The position numbers and the translations under genes were made by a program. Below the pieces are notes generated by a model. The model saw nothing but the letters and a program-made list of their open reading frames with translations, ran no database searches and was not told where the DNA came from. From Bifidobacterium breve (GTDB lineage: Bacteria; Actinomycetota; Actinomycetes; Nanopelagicales; Nanopelagicaceae): 36,758 nt of DNA. This document shows positions 22,829 through 30,694 of this stretch, in pieces (the stretch's first letter is position 1; each line of letters starts with the position of its first letter). The stretch spans positions 1 through 36,758 of the forward strand of contig CAMAPN010000010.1 of the NCBI GenBank assembly GCA_945860275.1, written 5' to 3'.

Positions 22829-23842
22829 ATGGAAGCAATTTTTCTTGTAGGCGGTAAAGGCACTCGATTGCATCCACTGACTCTTGAAACCCCTAAGCCC
22901 ATGCTCAAGGTTGCTGGCGTGCCATTTATCGCCCACCAAATTGGTTATGCGAAGGAGCATGGCGTCACTCGAATTGTGATGGCAATCTCCTATAAGAACG
23001 AGCAGTTTCTCCACTACTTAGGGGATGGAAAAGGCTTTGGCGTTGAGATTATCCACGCAATCGAAGATCAACCACTTGGTACCGCAGGCGCTATCCGGAA
23101 CGCTTCTCGATTCCTCGAAAGTGATCCGCAGCAACCGATTGCAATTCTCAACGGTGACATATTGAGCGCGCATGACATGCGGGAACAAGTTGCTCTGCAT
23201 AACCAAATGCGCGCAGACGCCACGTTACATTTGATTCGCGTAGCCGATGCCCGACCTTATGGCTCAGTGCCTACTGATGCAGCTGGAAAAATCGAAGATT
23301 TTGTTGAGAAATCTGATAATCCGCCGACTGATTTCATCAATGCTGGTTGCTATATTTTTACTAGAAGCATTATCGACCAAATCCCGGCAGGCAAAGTAGT
23401 GAGCATCGAACGAGAAACTTTTCCTGCGCTCTTGGCCGCAGGAAACCCGCTGTGGGCCTACAAAAGTTCGAGCTACTGGATAGATATCGGAACGCCTGCA
23501 GCTTTTTTGAAAGCATCGAGAGATTTAGTACAAGGTCAATTTCACTCCCCAGTTTTTGCCACATCGACCACTATGAATTACGTGCATCCTGATGCGCACA
23601 TTGGAGTGAATGTGCAGATCGACGCTGGATCATCGGTTGGCGCCTCACAAATCGGCGGAGATGTTCTGGTCGAGCAAAGCATCATTGGCGATGATGTGGT
23701 GGTTGGTTCGGGTGCGCATATTTGCGCCTCCATCATCGGCGATGGCGTGCAAATCGGCGATGGCGCGCATCTGCGCGGGGTTGTAATCGCAGGAGTCGGG
23801 GTTAGCGTTCCGCCTAATAGTCGACAAATTGGCGAAATCTAA
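22829..23842 (+). CDS. Sugar-1-phosphate nucleotidyltransferase (mannose-1-phosphate guanylyltransferase-like)
   Basis: Makes a nucleotide sugar, most probably GDP-mannose, from mannose-1-phosphate for envelope glycans. The 337-aa protein has an N-terminal Rossmann-like domain with the signature VGGKGTRLHPLT and PKPMLKVAG near residues 6-30. The metal-binding NGD lies near residue 111 and FINAGCYIF follows. A C-terminal left-handed beta-helix (about 240-337) shows hexapeptide-like repeats such as IGVNVQIDAGSSVGASQIGGD. The ATG at 22829 has GAGG 7 nt upstream; a TTG one codon earlier is possible. It lies 26 bp after dapC. Proximity to manA and manB across the whiB region, as with Rv3264c, supports mannose over glucose, but the substrate is not certain. 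Confidence 0.85.
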   Translation: MEAIFLVGGKGTRLHPLTLETPKPMLKVAGVPFIAHQIGYAKEHGVTRIVMAISYKNEQFLHYLGDGKGFGVEIIHAIEDQPLGTAGAIRNASRFLESDPQQPIAILNGDILSAHDMREQVALHNQMRADATLHLIRVADARPYGSVPTDAAGKIEDFVEKSDNPPTDFINAGCYIFTRSIIDQIPAGKVVSIERETFPALLAAGNPLWAYKSSSYWIDIGTPAAFLKASRDLVQGQFHSPVFATSTTMNYVHPDAHIGVNVQIDAGSSVGASQIGGDVLVEQSIIGDDVVVGSGAHICASIIGDGVQIGDGAHLRGVVIAGVGVSVPPNSRQIGEI

Positions 23843-23872
23843 TAATCCAATAATTTGTATCTGTCCATTAAC

Positions 23873-23901
23873 TTGACGAATGGGAGTTACACGCGTGTAA
23901 T
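23873..23901 (+). promoter_or_regulatory. Promoter of whiB (TTGACG-17 bp-TGTAAT)
   Basis: A -35 hexamer TTGACG (23873-23878) and a -10 hexamer TGTAAT (23896-23901) are separated by exactly 17 bp, the best housekeeping-sigma promoter in the window. Predicted transcription starts near 23908, leaving a leader of about 34 nt. The leader carries AGGGG nine nt before the whiB ATG. Confidence 0.6.
23887..23900. promoter_or_regulatory. Perfect 14-bp palindromic operator overlapping the whiB -10
   Basis: TTACACGCGTGTAA is a perfect palindrome, loosely extended by flanking GGGAG and CTCCC arms (23882-23907). It covers the promoter spacer and most of the -10 element, the classic position of a repressor site. 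The half-site spacing does not fit the 13-bp core of the BldD consensus as I know it, so the binding protein is unknown. Confidence 0.6.
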
Positions 23902-23941
23902 TCTCCCTAGGTTCTCTCTTAGACATGTTAGGGGCTTGTAG

Positions 23942-24202
23942 ATGAGCACACCGCTCACACCGTTCGAGGGTGGAAACCCTGCAGAACTCTCTTGGCAAGA
24001 ACGAGCGCTCTGCGCTGAAACCGATCCAGAAGCCTTCTTCCCCGAGAAGGGCGGATCCACTCGCGAGGCAAAGCGAGTATGTCTCTCCTGCGAAGTACGG
24101 AGCGAATGTTTGGATTATGCGCTAGCACACGATGAGCGATTTGGAATCTGGGGTGGTCTCTCTGAGCGAGAGCGCCGCCGTCTCAAGCGCCGACCTGCCT
24201 AG
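23942..24202 (+). CDS. whiB2: WhiB-family transcriptional regulator (WhiB2/WhmD type)
   Basis: Iron-sulfur regulatory protein of 86 aa, unique to actinobacteria. WhiB2/WhmD members control division and septation genes. The four cluster cysteines are Cys24, Cys47, Cys50 and Cys56. The G[V/I]WGG turn is GIWGG at 68-72, followed by a basic C-terminal DNA-contact tail ERRRLKRR. The N-terminus is short, consistent with WhiB2. The ATG at 23942 has AGGGG 9 nt upstream. Its own promoter contains a palindromic operator. Location between the sugar nucleotidyltransferase and the GT2/manB/manA genes matches whiB2 (Rv3260c). Confidence 0.93.
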   Translation: MSTPLTPFEGGNPAELSWQERALCAETDPEAFFPEKGGSTREAKRVCLSCEVRSECLDYALAHDERFGIWGGLSERERRRLKRRPA

Positions 24203-24229
24203 CTAACCTCGCAATGGGCCGCCTTAGTG

Positions 24230-24265
24230 GTGGCTAAATCTGCGGGCAACAAGCCACTTTTGCCC
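24230..24265 (+). terminator. Two overlapping hairpins downstream of whiB
   Basis: GTGGCT (24230-24235) can pair with AGCCAC (24252-24257), followed by only four T residues. GGGCAA (24244-24249) can instead pair with TTGCCC (24260-24265). The structures are mutually exclusive. The first resembles a weak intrinsic terminator for whiB; the short T-run keeps confidence low. Confidence 0.35.
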
Positions 24266-24274
24266 TGCGCACCT

Positions 24275-24280
24275 TAGGGT
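24275..24280 (+). promoter_or_regulatory. -10 element TAGGGT for leaderless GT2 gene
   Basis: TAGGGT is followed by 7 nt and the ATG at 24288, matching the spacing at other leaderless starts in this window. Confidence 0.5.
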
Positions 24281-24287
24281 TGGCGCT

Positions 24288-27200
24288 ATGAGCATCGCCC
24301 CCGACGCGACTGGCCTCAACCTACCTACCCAACAGCGGGTGAGCGCGATTCTGGTGACCCATAACGGTGCTCGATGGCTCCCTGAGGTCGTGGCGGCGCT
24401 GTCGAGCCAAGAGCGCGGCCCGGACTATCTCCTCGCGGTTGATACCGGCTCTACCGATGGATCTGCCGAGCTTTTACAGAACTCACGAATCGATCTCATC
24501 AGCGCTGCACACGATTGCGGTTTTGGCGCTGCGGTCGCGCTCGCGGTAGCGCACCTTCCCCCGCTTCCAGAAGTACTCTCGGAATCAGGGGAGAGCCACC
24601 ACCGCGAGAGTGAATGGCTCTGGTTAATTCACGATGATTGCGCGCCCGCTCCAGATGCACTCGCGCAGCTTCTAGCCGCGGTCGCCGAACGTCCCAACGT
24701 GGGCGTTGCTGGTCCGAAGATTCTTGGTTGGCACGATCGAAACCATCTATTGGAAATTGGCGTGACACTTGCCCACAACGGAGCGCGCTGGACTGGCTTG
24801 GAGAGAAATGAGCGTGACCAAGGACAGCACGATGGCGATGGCACTATTCCAGTATTAGCAGTCAGCACCGCAGGCGCCTTGATCCGCCGGGATCTCTTTG
24901 AAGAAATTGGTGGCTTCGACCAAAACTTGCCGCTCTTTCGCGACGATGTGGATTTTGGAATGCGCGCTCGGATGGCTGGCTATGCAGTCCTTTGTGTAAC
25001 AGCAGCGAAACTCTTTCATGCCGAAGCGGCAGCTACAGAAAGACGGGCAATCGATGTAGCAGGTGGCGCGTTCCATCGCCCGCACTTACTAGATCGTCGC
25101 CATGCGGCCTTCGTTTTATTAGCGAATTTGCCACTATGGACATTGCCTTGGATTGTTCTTCGAATCTTTGCATCATCGATTATCAGAGCGCTTGGTTATC
25201 TGCTTGCCAAGTTGCCGGGTTACGCTCTGGATGAAATAGCAGCAGTCGCACTGTTATTTACTCGATTAGATCGACTGCGCATCGCACGTCGAAGTCGCCG
25301 GAAGAAGCGATTACTGCCGGCGCGAGTTATTCGTCCGTTCTTGGCTCCCTGGAGCGAACAAATCAAACTCGGCGCAATGCGCGTGCGAGATTTACTGCTG
25401 CGCAGGATTGAGCGGGTTCCAGATCCTGTTGTCGGAAATATCTCGCTCTCAGAATCGAACGGAACAAATGATTCAGATGAAGGTGAACTTCTCGCACCCA
25501 GTGCAACTCATTTCTGGCGCCAAGCATTTACTCGCCCACTCTTTCTTGCGACAACGGCGCTCCTTCTGCTCTCGCTCATCGCCAGTAGATCACGATTTGG
25601 TGCGTTAGCAGGTGGTGCGTTGGCTTTGGTGGGAGATAGCTCTGGTGCGCTGCTTCGTGGCTACGGCGAGTCGTGGCACGCGCTTGGCGTTGGTTCATCG
25701 AGGGCAGGCCATCCGTTTAGCGCCTTGCTCGCACTATTCGCACTGGCGACTGGGGGCAATCCCTCTCTATTTGTTGCGGCGCTTTTCATTCTTGCACCGA
25801 CGTTGGCACTGTTGGCGATGTATCTCTTCGTTCGTAAGAGCGGAGTTGGCCAACTGATAGCTGTTACGACTGCGCTGCTCTATGGAACTTCGACAATCCT
25901 GCTCACCTCAGTGAGCGTTGGCTATTTGAGCACGGTTCTGCTTGTCATCATCGCGCCTTTAACCGCCCTGGTCTTCAAGCCGATTTTTTCACGAGAGATA
26001 ACAACTCTGAGTTGGCGCAGAGCTTGTGCAAGCGCCCTTGCACTCGCACTTCTGGCTGCGCTTTCCTTTCAAGTTCTGGTCCTTGCGATTTTCATACTTG
26101 CAGCCCATCTATGGACATTCCGAAAGGAGAGGGATCAATTTCGCCAGCGTGCAATTCAATACCTCACCATCGTGGCAAGTTCATTCCTTTCTTTAGCACC
26201 ATGGAGTCTCTCGCTTCTAACGAACCCTGCATATTTGTTCCTCGATCAAGGAGTGCCAGTTGCTCTCTCGGCTCCGTTAAGCGTGCTCACTGGAAACTTT
26301 CAGCCATCAGATGCCGTCCCCGGCTACGTAGGTAGCATCGCACTAGTGGTGGGCGTTGTTGCACTTTTCGCTAAACGAACATTTAACGAGGCACTGGTAA
26401 TTATTGGAAGTCTTGCGCTGGCCGCGCTGGTAAGTGCAGTGAATATTGCTGCGTACGGGAATTCATTGACCTCACCCCTTTGGCCTGGCGGACTCCTCGT
26501 GATAGCAACCCTATTTTCTTGTATTGCTCTGGCTCGGCTGAGCCAGGGCCGTCGACAATGGCTGCAGGAATCGCCCTTGGGTAGAGCTCATTTCGCCACT
26601 GTGCTGATAGCCGTCATCGCGGTCTATTCTGTTGGTGCAAATATTTTTTGGTGGGTAGCAGAAGCAGACCGCGTACCGGTGAAAACAACCAACTCGTCTG
26701 TGCTGCCTGCATTCATCGCTACTGCAACAGATAATCCAGATCAACCGAAAACTCTCATACTTCGAAGTGAAGTACGTGAGCAAGTCCAAAGTTTTGCGTA
26801 TGTGATTCTTAGGGATCGAGATGTACGTATGAGCGAACTTGCTTCACTACCTGATGAGGTGCCGCTTCTGACAAAAACAATTAGTGAGATCACTGCAGGC
26901 GTGGGAGATGCCCCAGCTTCTACTTTGGCGCAGTTTGGCATCCGATATCTCTATTTAGAAAATGGGAAGCGAAATAATGCTCTCGCGCGCAAGATTGACG
27001 GAATTGGTGGATTGACTCGACTCTCTGCTACTGCTGATGGGATCTTGTGGCAAGTATCTGGTTCGACGACGCGCCTTAGGTTTCAGCCACGCAGCGACGA
27101 GAACAAAAGCGCAGCTGGCGATGGAGAATTTTTGGAACTTCCCTCAGAGTATGTGGGAGCAGAATTTGATGTTCCATCCGCCGGAACGGTGCAGCTTGCC

Positions 27201-27440
27201 GAGGTTTTCAATGGAAGATGGCGAGCGCTACATGCTGGGCAGGTTCTACTTCCGCAAGAGTCAGAGGTTGGGCTAACAGAATTTGAAATTCCAGAGGGCG
27301 GGCGCGTGGTGCTTTTCCACGATGGCACAACTCATCGAGCGGGAGTGGCCCTTCAAGTGGCCGCACTTGGTTTGTTGGTCTTCTTTGCCTTGCCGCGTGG
27401 ACGAAGACAGCGAGAGCTCTCCGATGAGGAAGTCTCATGA
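24288..27440 (+). CDS. Large membrane-bound family 2 glycosyltransferase
   Basis: Protein of 1050 aa combining an N-terminal GT2 domain (about 16-250), a polytopic region and a C-terminal extracytoplasmic part. The GT2 domain shows ILVTHNGARWLP, VDTGSTDGS, the metal-binding HDD at 115-117 and the acceptor-site RDDVDFGMRARMAGY at 218-232. About a dozen hydrophobic helices follow between 265 and 800, separated by a charged cytoplasmic stretch near 325-400. The beta-rich segment (about 850-1010) is capped by one last helix. Homologues next to whiB2, DUF5719 and manB are common in actinobacteria and are presumed to build an envelope glycan; donor and acceptor are unknown. The start has TAGGGT 7 nt upstream. 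Its stop overlaps the next start (ATGA). Confidence 0.88.
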   Translation: MSIAPDATGLNLPTQQRVSAILVTHNGARWLPEVVAALSSQERGPDYLLAVDTGSTDGSAELLQNSRIDLISAAHDCGFGAAVALAVAHLPPLPEVLSESGESHHRESEWLWLIHDDCAPAPDALAQLLAAVAERPNVGVAGPKILGWHDRNHLLEIGVTLAHNGARWTGLERNERDQGQHDGDGTIPVLAVSTAGALIRRDLFEEIGGFDQNLPLFRDDVDFGMRARMAGYAVLCVTAAKLFHAEAAATERRAIDVAGGAFHRPHLLDRRHAAFVLLANLPLWTLPWIVLRIFASSIIRALGYLLAKLPGYALDEIAAVALLFTRLDRLRIARRSRRKKRLLPARVIRPFLAPWSEQIKLGAMRVRDLLLRRIERVPDPVVGNISLSESNGTNDSDEGELLAPSATHFWRQAFTRPLFLATTALLLLSLIASRSRFGALAGGALALVGDSSGALLRGYGESWHALGVGSSRAGHPFSALLALFALATGGNPSLFVAALFILAPTLALLAMYLFVRKSGVGQLIAVTTALLYGTSTILLTSVSVGYLSTVLLVIIAPLTALVFKPIFSREITTLSWRRACASALALALLAALSFQVLVLAIFILAAHLWTFRKERDQFRQRAIQYLTIVASSFLSLAPWSLSLLTNPAYLFLDQGVPVALSAPLSVLTGNFQPSDAVPGYVGSIALVVGVVALFAKRTFNEALVIIGSLALAALVSAVNIAAYGNSLTSPLWPGGLLVIATLFSCIALARLSQGRRQWLQESPLGRAHFATVLIAVIAVYSVGANIFWWVAEADRVPVKTTNSSVLPAFIATATDNPDQPKTLILRSEVREQVQSFAYVILRDRDVRMSELASLPDEVPLLTKTISEITAGVGDAPASTLAQFGIRYLYLENGKRNNALARKIDGIGGLTRLSATADGILWQVSGSTTRLRFQPRSDENKSAAGDGEFLELPSEYVGAEFDVPSAGTVQLAEVFNGRWRALHAGQVLLPQESEVGLTEFEIPEGGRVVLFHDGTTHRAGVALQVAALGLLVFFALPRGRRQRELSDEEVS

Positions 27441-28753
27441 GAAAACCTGCATTGATCCTCGCAGCCTTTACTGCAGTAGTAGTCCTTGCCTCAGTAGTCG
27501 AAGGCGAACAAGCGCCACGAGGGTATGTCGAGAGCGTCTCCACTTTTGTTTGTCCTGCGCAGTATCGGGACATGAATGGAGCGATTCACTTCTCTGATTC
27601 AACAGCGAAGAGCGCAATTATCGATGGCAAGAATCGTTCGATGAAAAAAGGAGCTAGCCGCGTGGTGGCTCTTGGTAAGAAAGCTCGAGTGGTCGCAGGC
27701 AACACAGCAACTCCAATAATTGTTGCCTCAAAGAGTGCAACTTGGCTCGGCCTCTCTCAATGTAGCCCTTCTGCGGGCGAGTTTTGGTTTGTTGGTGGAA
27801 CCAGCGATGTCACCAGCCTTGGCTACTTCCAATTTATTAACGAGAATCTTGGTAAGGCGATTATCGATGTGGAGCTGTGGAGTGAGGATGGTTCTGAATC
27901 CACGCGCACGTTGACGATTCCTGGGCGAAGTATGAAGAGTTTTCCTCTAACCACATTTATGCCAGGAAAAAAAGTAACGGCATTTCATATCGTTTCCCGT
28001 TCTGGATTAATCCGCGCCGCACTCTTCGATGAGCGACGAAAAGGGTTAACAAACTATGGCGGTGATTTCGTTGCACCGGCTGTTACTCCAGCTCAGAAAT
28101 TTGTCATTCCTGGTATTCCCGGTGCGAAGATTGGGAAGAAATCGAAGGTCACCTCGCAGAAGCTTAGACTTTTTGTGCCAGGTGAAAGTGATGCAATCAT
28201 TCAAGTGACTTACATTTCGCCCTCTGGAATTTTTGCACCTATTGGGCTGGACTCGCTACGAATCCCAGCTCAAAAAGTTGTCGAAGTTGATCTGAAGTCG
28301 CTACCTAAGAGTCAACTCTTCTCCATTGGCGTGAGCGCAAGTGAACCGGTTGTTGGCGCTATTCTCACACGCGGCAGATTTGGAAATCGAAGTGAGATCG
28401 CATGGTCCACAAGCACGAACGTTAGTACTGGAGAACAAATTGCACTTCCAGAGAAAAGTGGATGGTTGAGCATTGTTACCGATGCGCCGAAGGTTTCCTT
28501 CACCGTTTCAGGAGCTCGCGGCAAGAAGTCCACCGTAACAATCAAAGTGGATTCGATGGCGATATGGAAGGTTCCTGAGAGCGCTCGTGCGATTCAATTT
28601 TCTACGCGAGCAGCGAAGATGTCCCTAGCTTTTGCCATGCTCAATAGCTCTGGGTTGGCAACGACCTCCTTGGCCCCTGCGTTAGCAAAAGAATTAACAG
28701 CGCTACCAGTTGTTGATTCGGGCCTTTTTGTTCCCACTGCCCCCTCTTCCTAG
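27437..28753 (+). CDS. DUF5719 family secreted or anchored protein
   Basis: The 438-aa protein starts with a signal-peptide-like segment (basic MRKP, then a hydrophobic core to about residue 22), so it is probably exported. The rest is beta-rich with repeated segments of the type FVIPGIPGAK and LRLFVPGESDAI, and ends in Pro-Ser. Two cysteines (VCPAQ near 37 and SQCSPS near 109) might form a disulfide. The DUF5719 assignment rests on position after the large GT2 and overall character. It is translationally coupled to that gene (ATGA), suggesting the two products work together at the membrane, perhaps as enzyme and extracytoplasmic partner. No catalytic motif is recognisable. Confidence 0.75.
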   Translation: MRKPALILAAFTAVVVLASVVEGEQAPRGYVESVSTFVCPAQYRDMNGAIHFSDSTAKSAIIDGKNRSMKKGASRVVALGKKARVVAGNTATPIIVASKSATWLGLSQCSPSAGEFWFVGGTSDVTSLGYFQFINENLGKAIIDVELWSEDGSESTRTLTIPGRSMKSFPLTTFMPGKKVTAFHIVSRSGLIRAALFDERRKGLTNYGGDFVAPAVTPAQKFVIPGIPGAKIGKKSKVTSQKLRLFVPGESDAIIQVTYISPSGIFAPIGLDSLRIPAQKVVEVDLKSLPKSQLFSIGVSASEPVVGAILTRGRFGNRSEIAWSTSTNVSTGEQIALPEKSGWLSIVTDAPKVSFTVSGARGKKSTVTIKVDSMAIWKVPESARAIQFSTRAAKMSLAFAMLNSSGLATTSLAPALAKELTALPVVDSGLFVPTAPSS

Positions 28754-28806
28754 TTTGTAGCACTTCTAATCGGAGTGGCATCCCAACCTGGAAAGTTCCC
28801 GCGAGA

Positions 28807-28812
28807 TACCGT
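28807..28812 (+). promoter_or_regulatory. -10 element TACCGT for leaderless DUF3499 gene
   Basis: TACCGT is followed by 6 nt and the ATG at 28819. It is the likely start of the transcript that runs through manB, the Trm112-like gene and manA. Confidence 0.5.
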
Positions 28813-28818
28813 GTCTCT

Positions 28819-29169
28819 ATGGCAAGGTTACGTCCGGCGACTAGACGGTGCACTCGCACCGGGTGTGCCCAACCTGCCGTGCAAACCCTCACATACATTT
28901 ATGGCGATTCCACTGTCGTGCTCGGGCCTTTAGCAACATATGCGGAGCCGCATAGTTACGATTTATGTGGCGATCATGGCGCCAAACTCACAGCGCCTCG
29001 CGGCTGGGAACTAATTCGTTTAATAAGCGAAGAGAGCGAAGCGGGGCCAAGTGATGATGACTTGCTTGCAATTGCAGAAGCCGTAAGAAGTGTCATTACA
29101 TCAAACCCGCATCAAAACCAACCCACTATTGGCCGACGTGGACATTTACGCGCCCTTCCTTCAGAATAA
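28819..29169 (+). CDS. DUF3499 family protein
   Basis: Small actinobacterial protein (116 aa) of unknown function. Its first half has a putative zinc-binding set: Cys11 and Cys16 in RRCTRTGC, then Cys and His in YDLCGDHG, with ATLTYxY-like strands between. The second half is acidic and helical. These features and its place just upstream of manB fit DUF3499 (as at Rv3259 in M. tuberculosis). The ATG at 28819 has TACCGT 6 nt upstream. manB begins 5 bp after the stop. Confidence 0.85.
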   Translation: MARLRPATRRCTRTGCAQPAVQTLTYIYGDSTVVLGPLATYAEPHSYDLCGDHGAKLTAPRGWELIRLISEESEAGPSDDDLLAIAEAVRSVITSNPHQNQPTIGRRGHLRALPSE

Positions 29170-29174
29170 ATAGC

Positions 29175-30533
29175 GTGGCATATACCGCGCAATCACTTGC
29201 AACGATAATCAAGTCGTACGATGTTCGAGGGTTAGTTGGAAGTGAGATAACCGAAGAGTTTTGCCGAGATATCGGAATCGCTTTTGCCAATTTAGTAGCA
29301 GCTGATGAAATTGTCGTGGGATTTGACATGCGCCCCACATCAGAGAACCTCGTGCAATCTTTCTCTGAAGGCGTTCGCGCTACTGGAACTAATGTTGTTA
29401 ACATTGGGCTTGCTGCCACCGATCAACTGTATTTTGCAACTGGAAGACTCAACATTCCCGGAGCGATGTTTACTGCAAGCCATAATCCTGCTCAATATCA
29501 CGGCATCAAATTTGCGCGTGCCGGAGCAAGTCCGATTGGTGCAACCAGTGGTTTGGAGCGAATTCGCGAGGCATTGATATCAAATGAATTACCAGTTGCT
29601 ACCCATCAAGGCAGTGAGCGAAGAACTGACCTCCTTGAAGAGTATGGGCAGCATCTGCGTAGCCTCGTGGATTGTTCAAAGATTAGGCGTTTAAAGATTG
29701 TGATTGATGCAGGCAATGGCATGGCCGGTCACACAGTTCCTAAAGTACTGGGGCCATTGAATCTTGAAATTATTCCCATGTACTTTGAGTTAGATGGAAC
29801 TTTTCCAAACCACGAAGCCAACCCCCTTGATAGTTCAACCTTAAGAGATATCCAAAGGCGAGTAGTTGCAGAGAAAGCAGATCTCGGTCTTGCTTTTGAT
29901 GGTGATGCAGATCGATGTTTCCTTGTCGATGAATCAGGTCGATTAGTGGATCCCTCGTTGCTCACCGCCTTAATTGCAGAGAGTGAACTCGAAAAAGTTC
30001 CAGGTAGTACGATTATTTATAGCTTAATTTCTTCACGCGTGGTTCCTGAAGTAATTCAAAGATGCGGTGGCATTCCCTCTCGAAGCAGGGTTGGCCACTC
30101 ATTTATTAAAGCTCAAATGGCAGAAACTGGTGCAATTTTTGGCGGGGAACATTCAGGTCATTTCTATTTCCGAGATTTCTGGAATGCTGACTCTGGAATG
30201 CTTGCGGCGCTTTACGCGCTCGCTGCACTTGGCAATTCACATGAGAGAACAAATTTCTCATCAATCATCGATAAATATCGGAAGTATTCTGGTAGCGGTG
30301 AGATAAATTCCAGAATCAACGATGGTGCAGAGGCAATGGCTCGCATCGAAGGTCATTTTTCAGGACGAGGTAAGATAGATCGCTTAGATGGCTTAACCAT
30401 CACTTCCGGAAAATGGTGGCTGAATGTGCGCCCGTCAAATACTGAGCCATTACTGAGACTTAACGTAGAAGCAGATAGCGATGAGATAATGTGCGCTATC
30501 CGCGATGAGGCATTGGAGGTGATTCGGCGGTGA
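29175..30533 (+). CDS. manB: Phosphomannomutase/phosphoglucomutase
   Basis: Interconverts mannose-6-phosphate and mannose-1-phosphate, feeding GDP-mannose. The 452-aa alpha-D-phosphohexomutase has the phosphoserine loop FTASHNP (Ser102), the Mg2+ loop DGDADRC (Asp242, Asp244, Asp246), the sugar-binding GGEHSGH, and the phosphate-binding loop RPSNTEPLLRLNVE near the C-terminus, so all four domains are intact. The GTG at 29175 lies 5 bp after DUF3499 with no obvious ribosome-binding site. The stop overlaps the Trm112-like start as GTGA. With manA and the nucleotidyltransferase at 22829 it makes a complete mannose-activation route. Confidence 0.94.
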   Translation: MAYTAQSLATIIKSYDVRGLVGSEITEEFCRDIGIAFANLVAADEIVVGFDMRPTSENLVQSFSEGVRATGTNVVNIGLAATDQLYFATGRLNIPGAMFTASHNPAQYHGIKFARAGASPIGATSGLERIREALISNELPVATHQGSERRTDLLEEYGQHLRSLVDCSKIRRLKIVIDAGNGMAGHTVPKVLGPLNLEIIPMYFELDGTFPNHEANPLDSSTLRDIQRRVVAEKADLGLAFDGDADRCFLVDESGRLVDPSLLTALIAESELEKVPGSTIIYSLISSRVVPEVIQRCGGIPSRSRVGHSFIKAQMAETGAIFGGEHSGHFYFRDFWNADSGMLAALYALAALGNSHERTNFSSIIDKYRKYSGSGEINSRINDGAEAMARIEGHFSGRGKIDRLDGLTITSGKWWLNVRPSNTEPLLRLNVEADSDEIMCAIRDEALEVIRR

Positions 30534-30694
30534 CGATTGATCCCAGGATCCTTGAAATTATCGTGTGTCCGCAATGTCGCGGGGAGCTAGCTGTTGAGGC
30601 CGAATCTCTGTACTGCACCAAATGTCTCTTGGCCTATCCCATTAGAAATGGGATACCCGTGCTGCTCATTGACGCTGCCATCAAGCGAGGATGA
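30530..30694 (+). CDS. Trm112-like small zinc-ribbon protein
   Basis: A 54-aa protein with two Cys-x2-Cys knuckles: VCPQCRGEL at about 12-20 and YCTKCLLAYPI at about 32-42, followed by NGIPVLL. This is the UPF0434/Trm112 zinc-ribbon pattern. Trm112-family proteins activate methyltransferases in eukaryotes and archaea; the bacterial role is poorly known. The GTG start overlaps the manB stop (GTGA), and its TGA overlaps the manA ATG (ATGA), so it is coupled on both sides. A small zinc-ribbon gene at this site (between Rv3257c and Rv3255c) is conserved in actinobacteria. Confidence 0.88.
   Translation: MTIDPRILEIIVCPQCRGELAVEAESLYCTKCLLAYPIRNGIPVLLIDAAIKRG

Noticed and set aside
24288-27440. 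Several 60-107-codon frames on both strands within the GT2 gene
   Set aside because: All are internal or antisense to a single long frame with clear GT2 motifs and continuous membrane topology.
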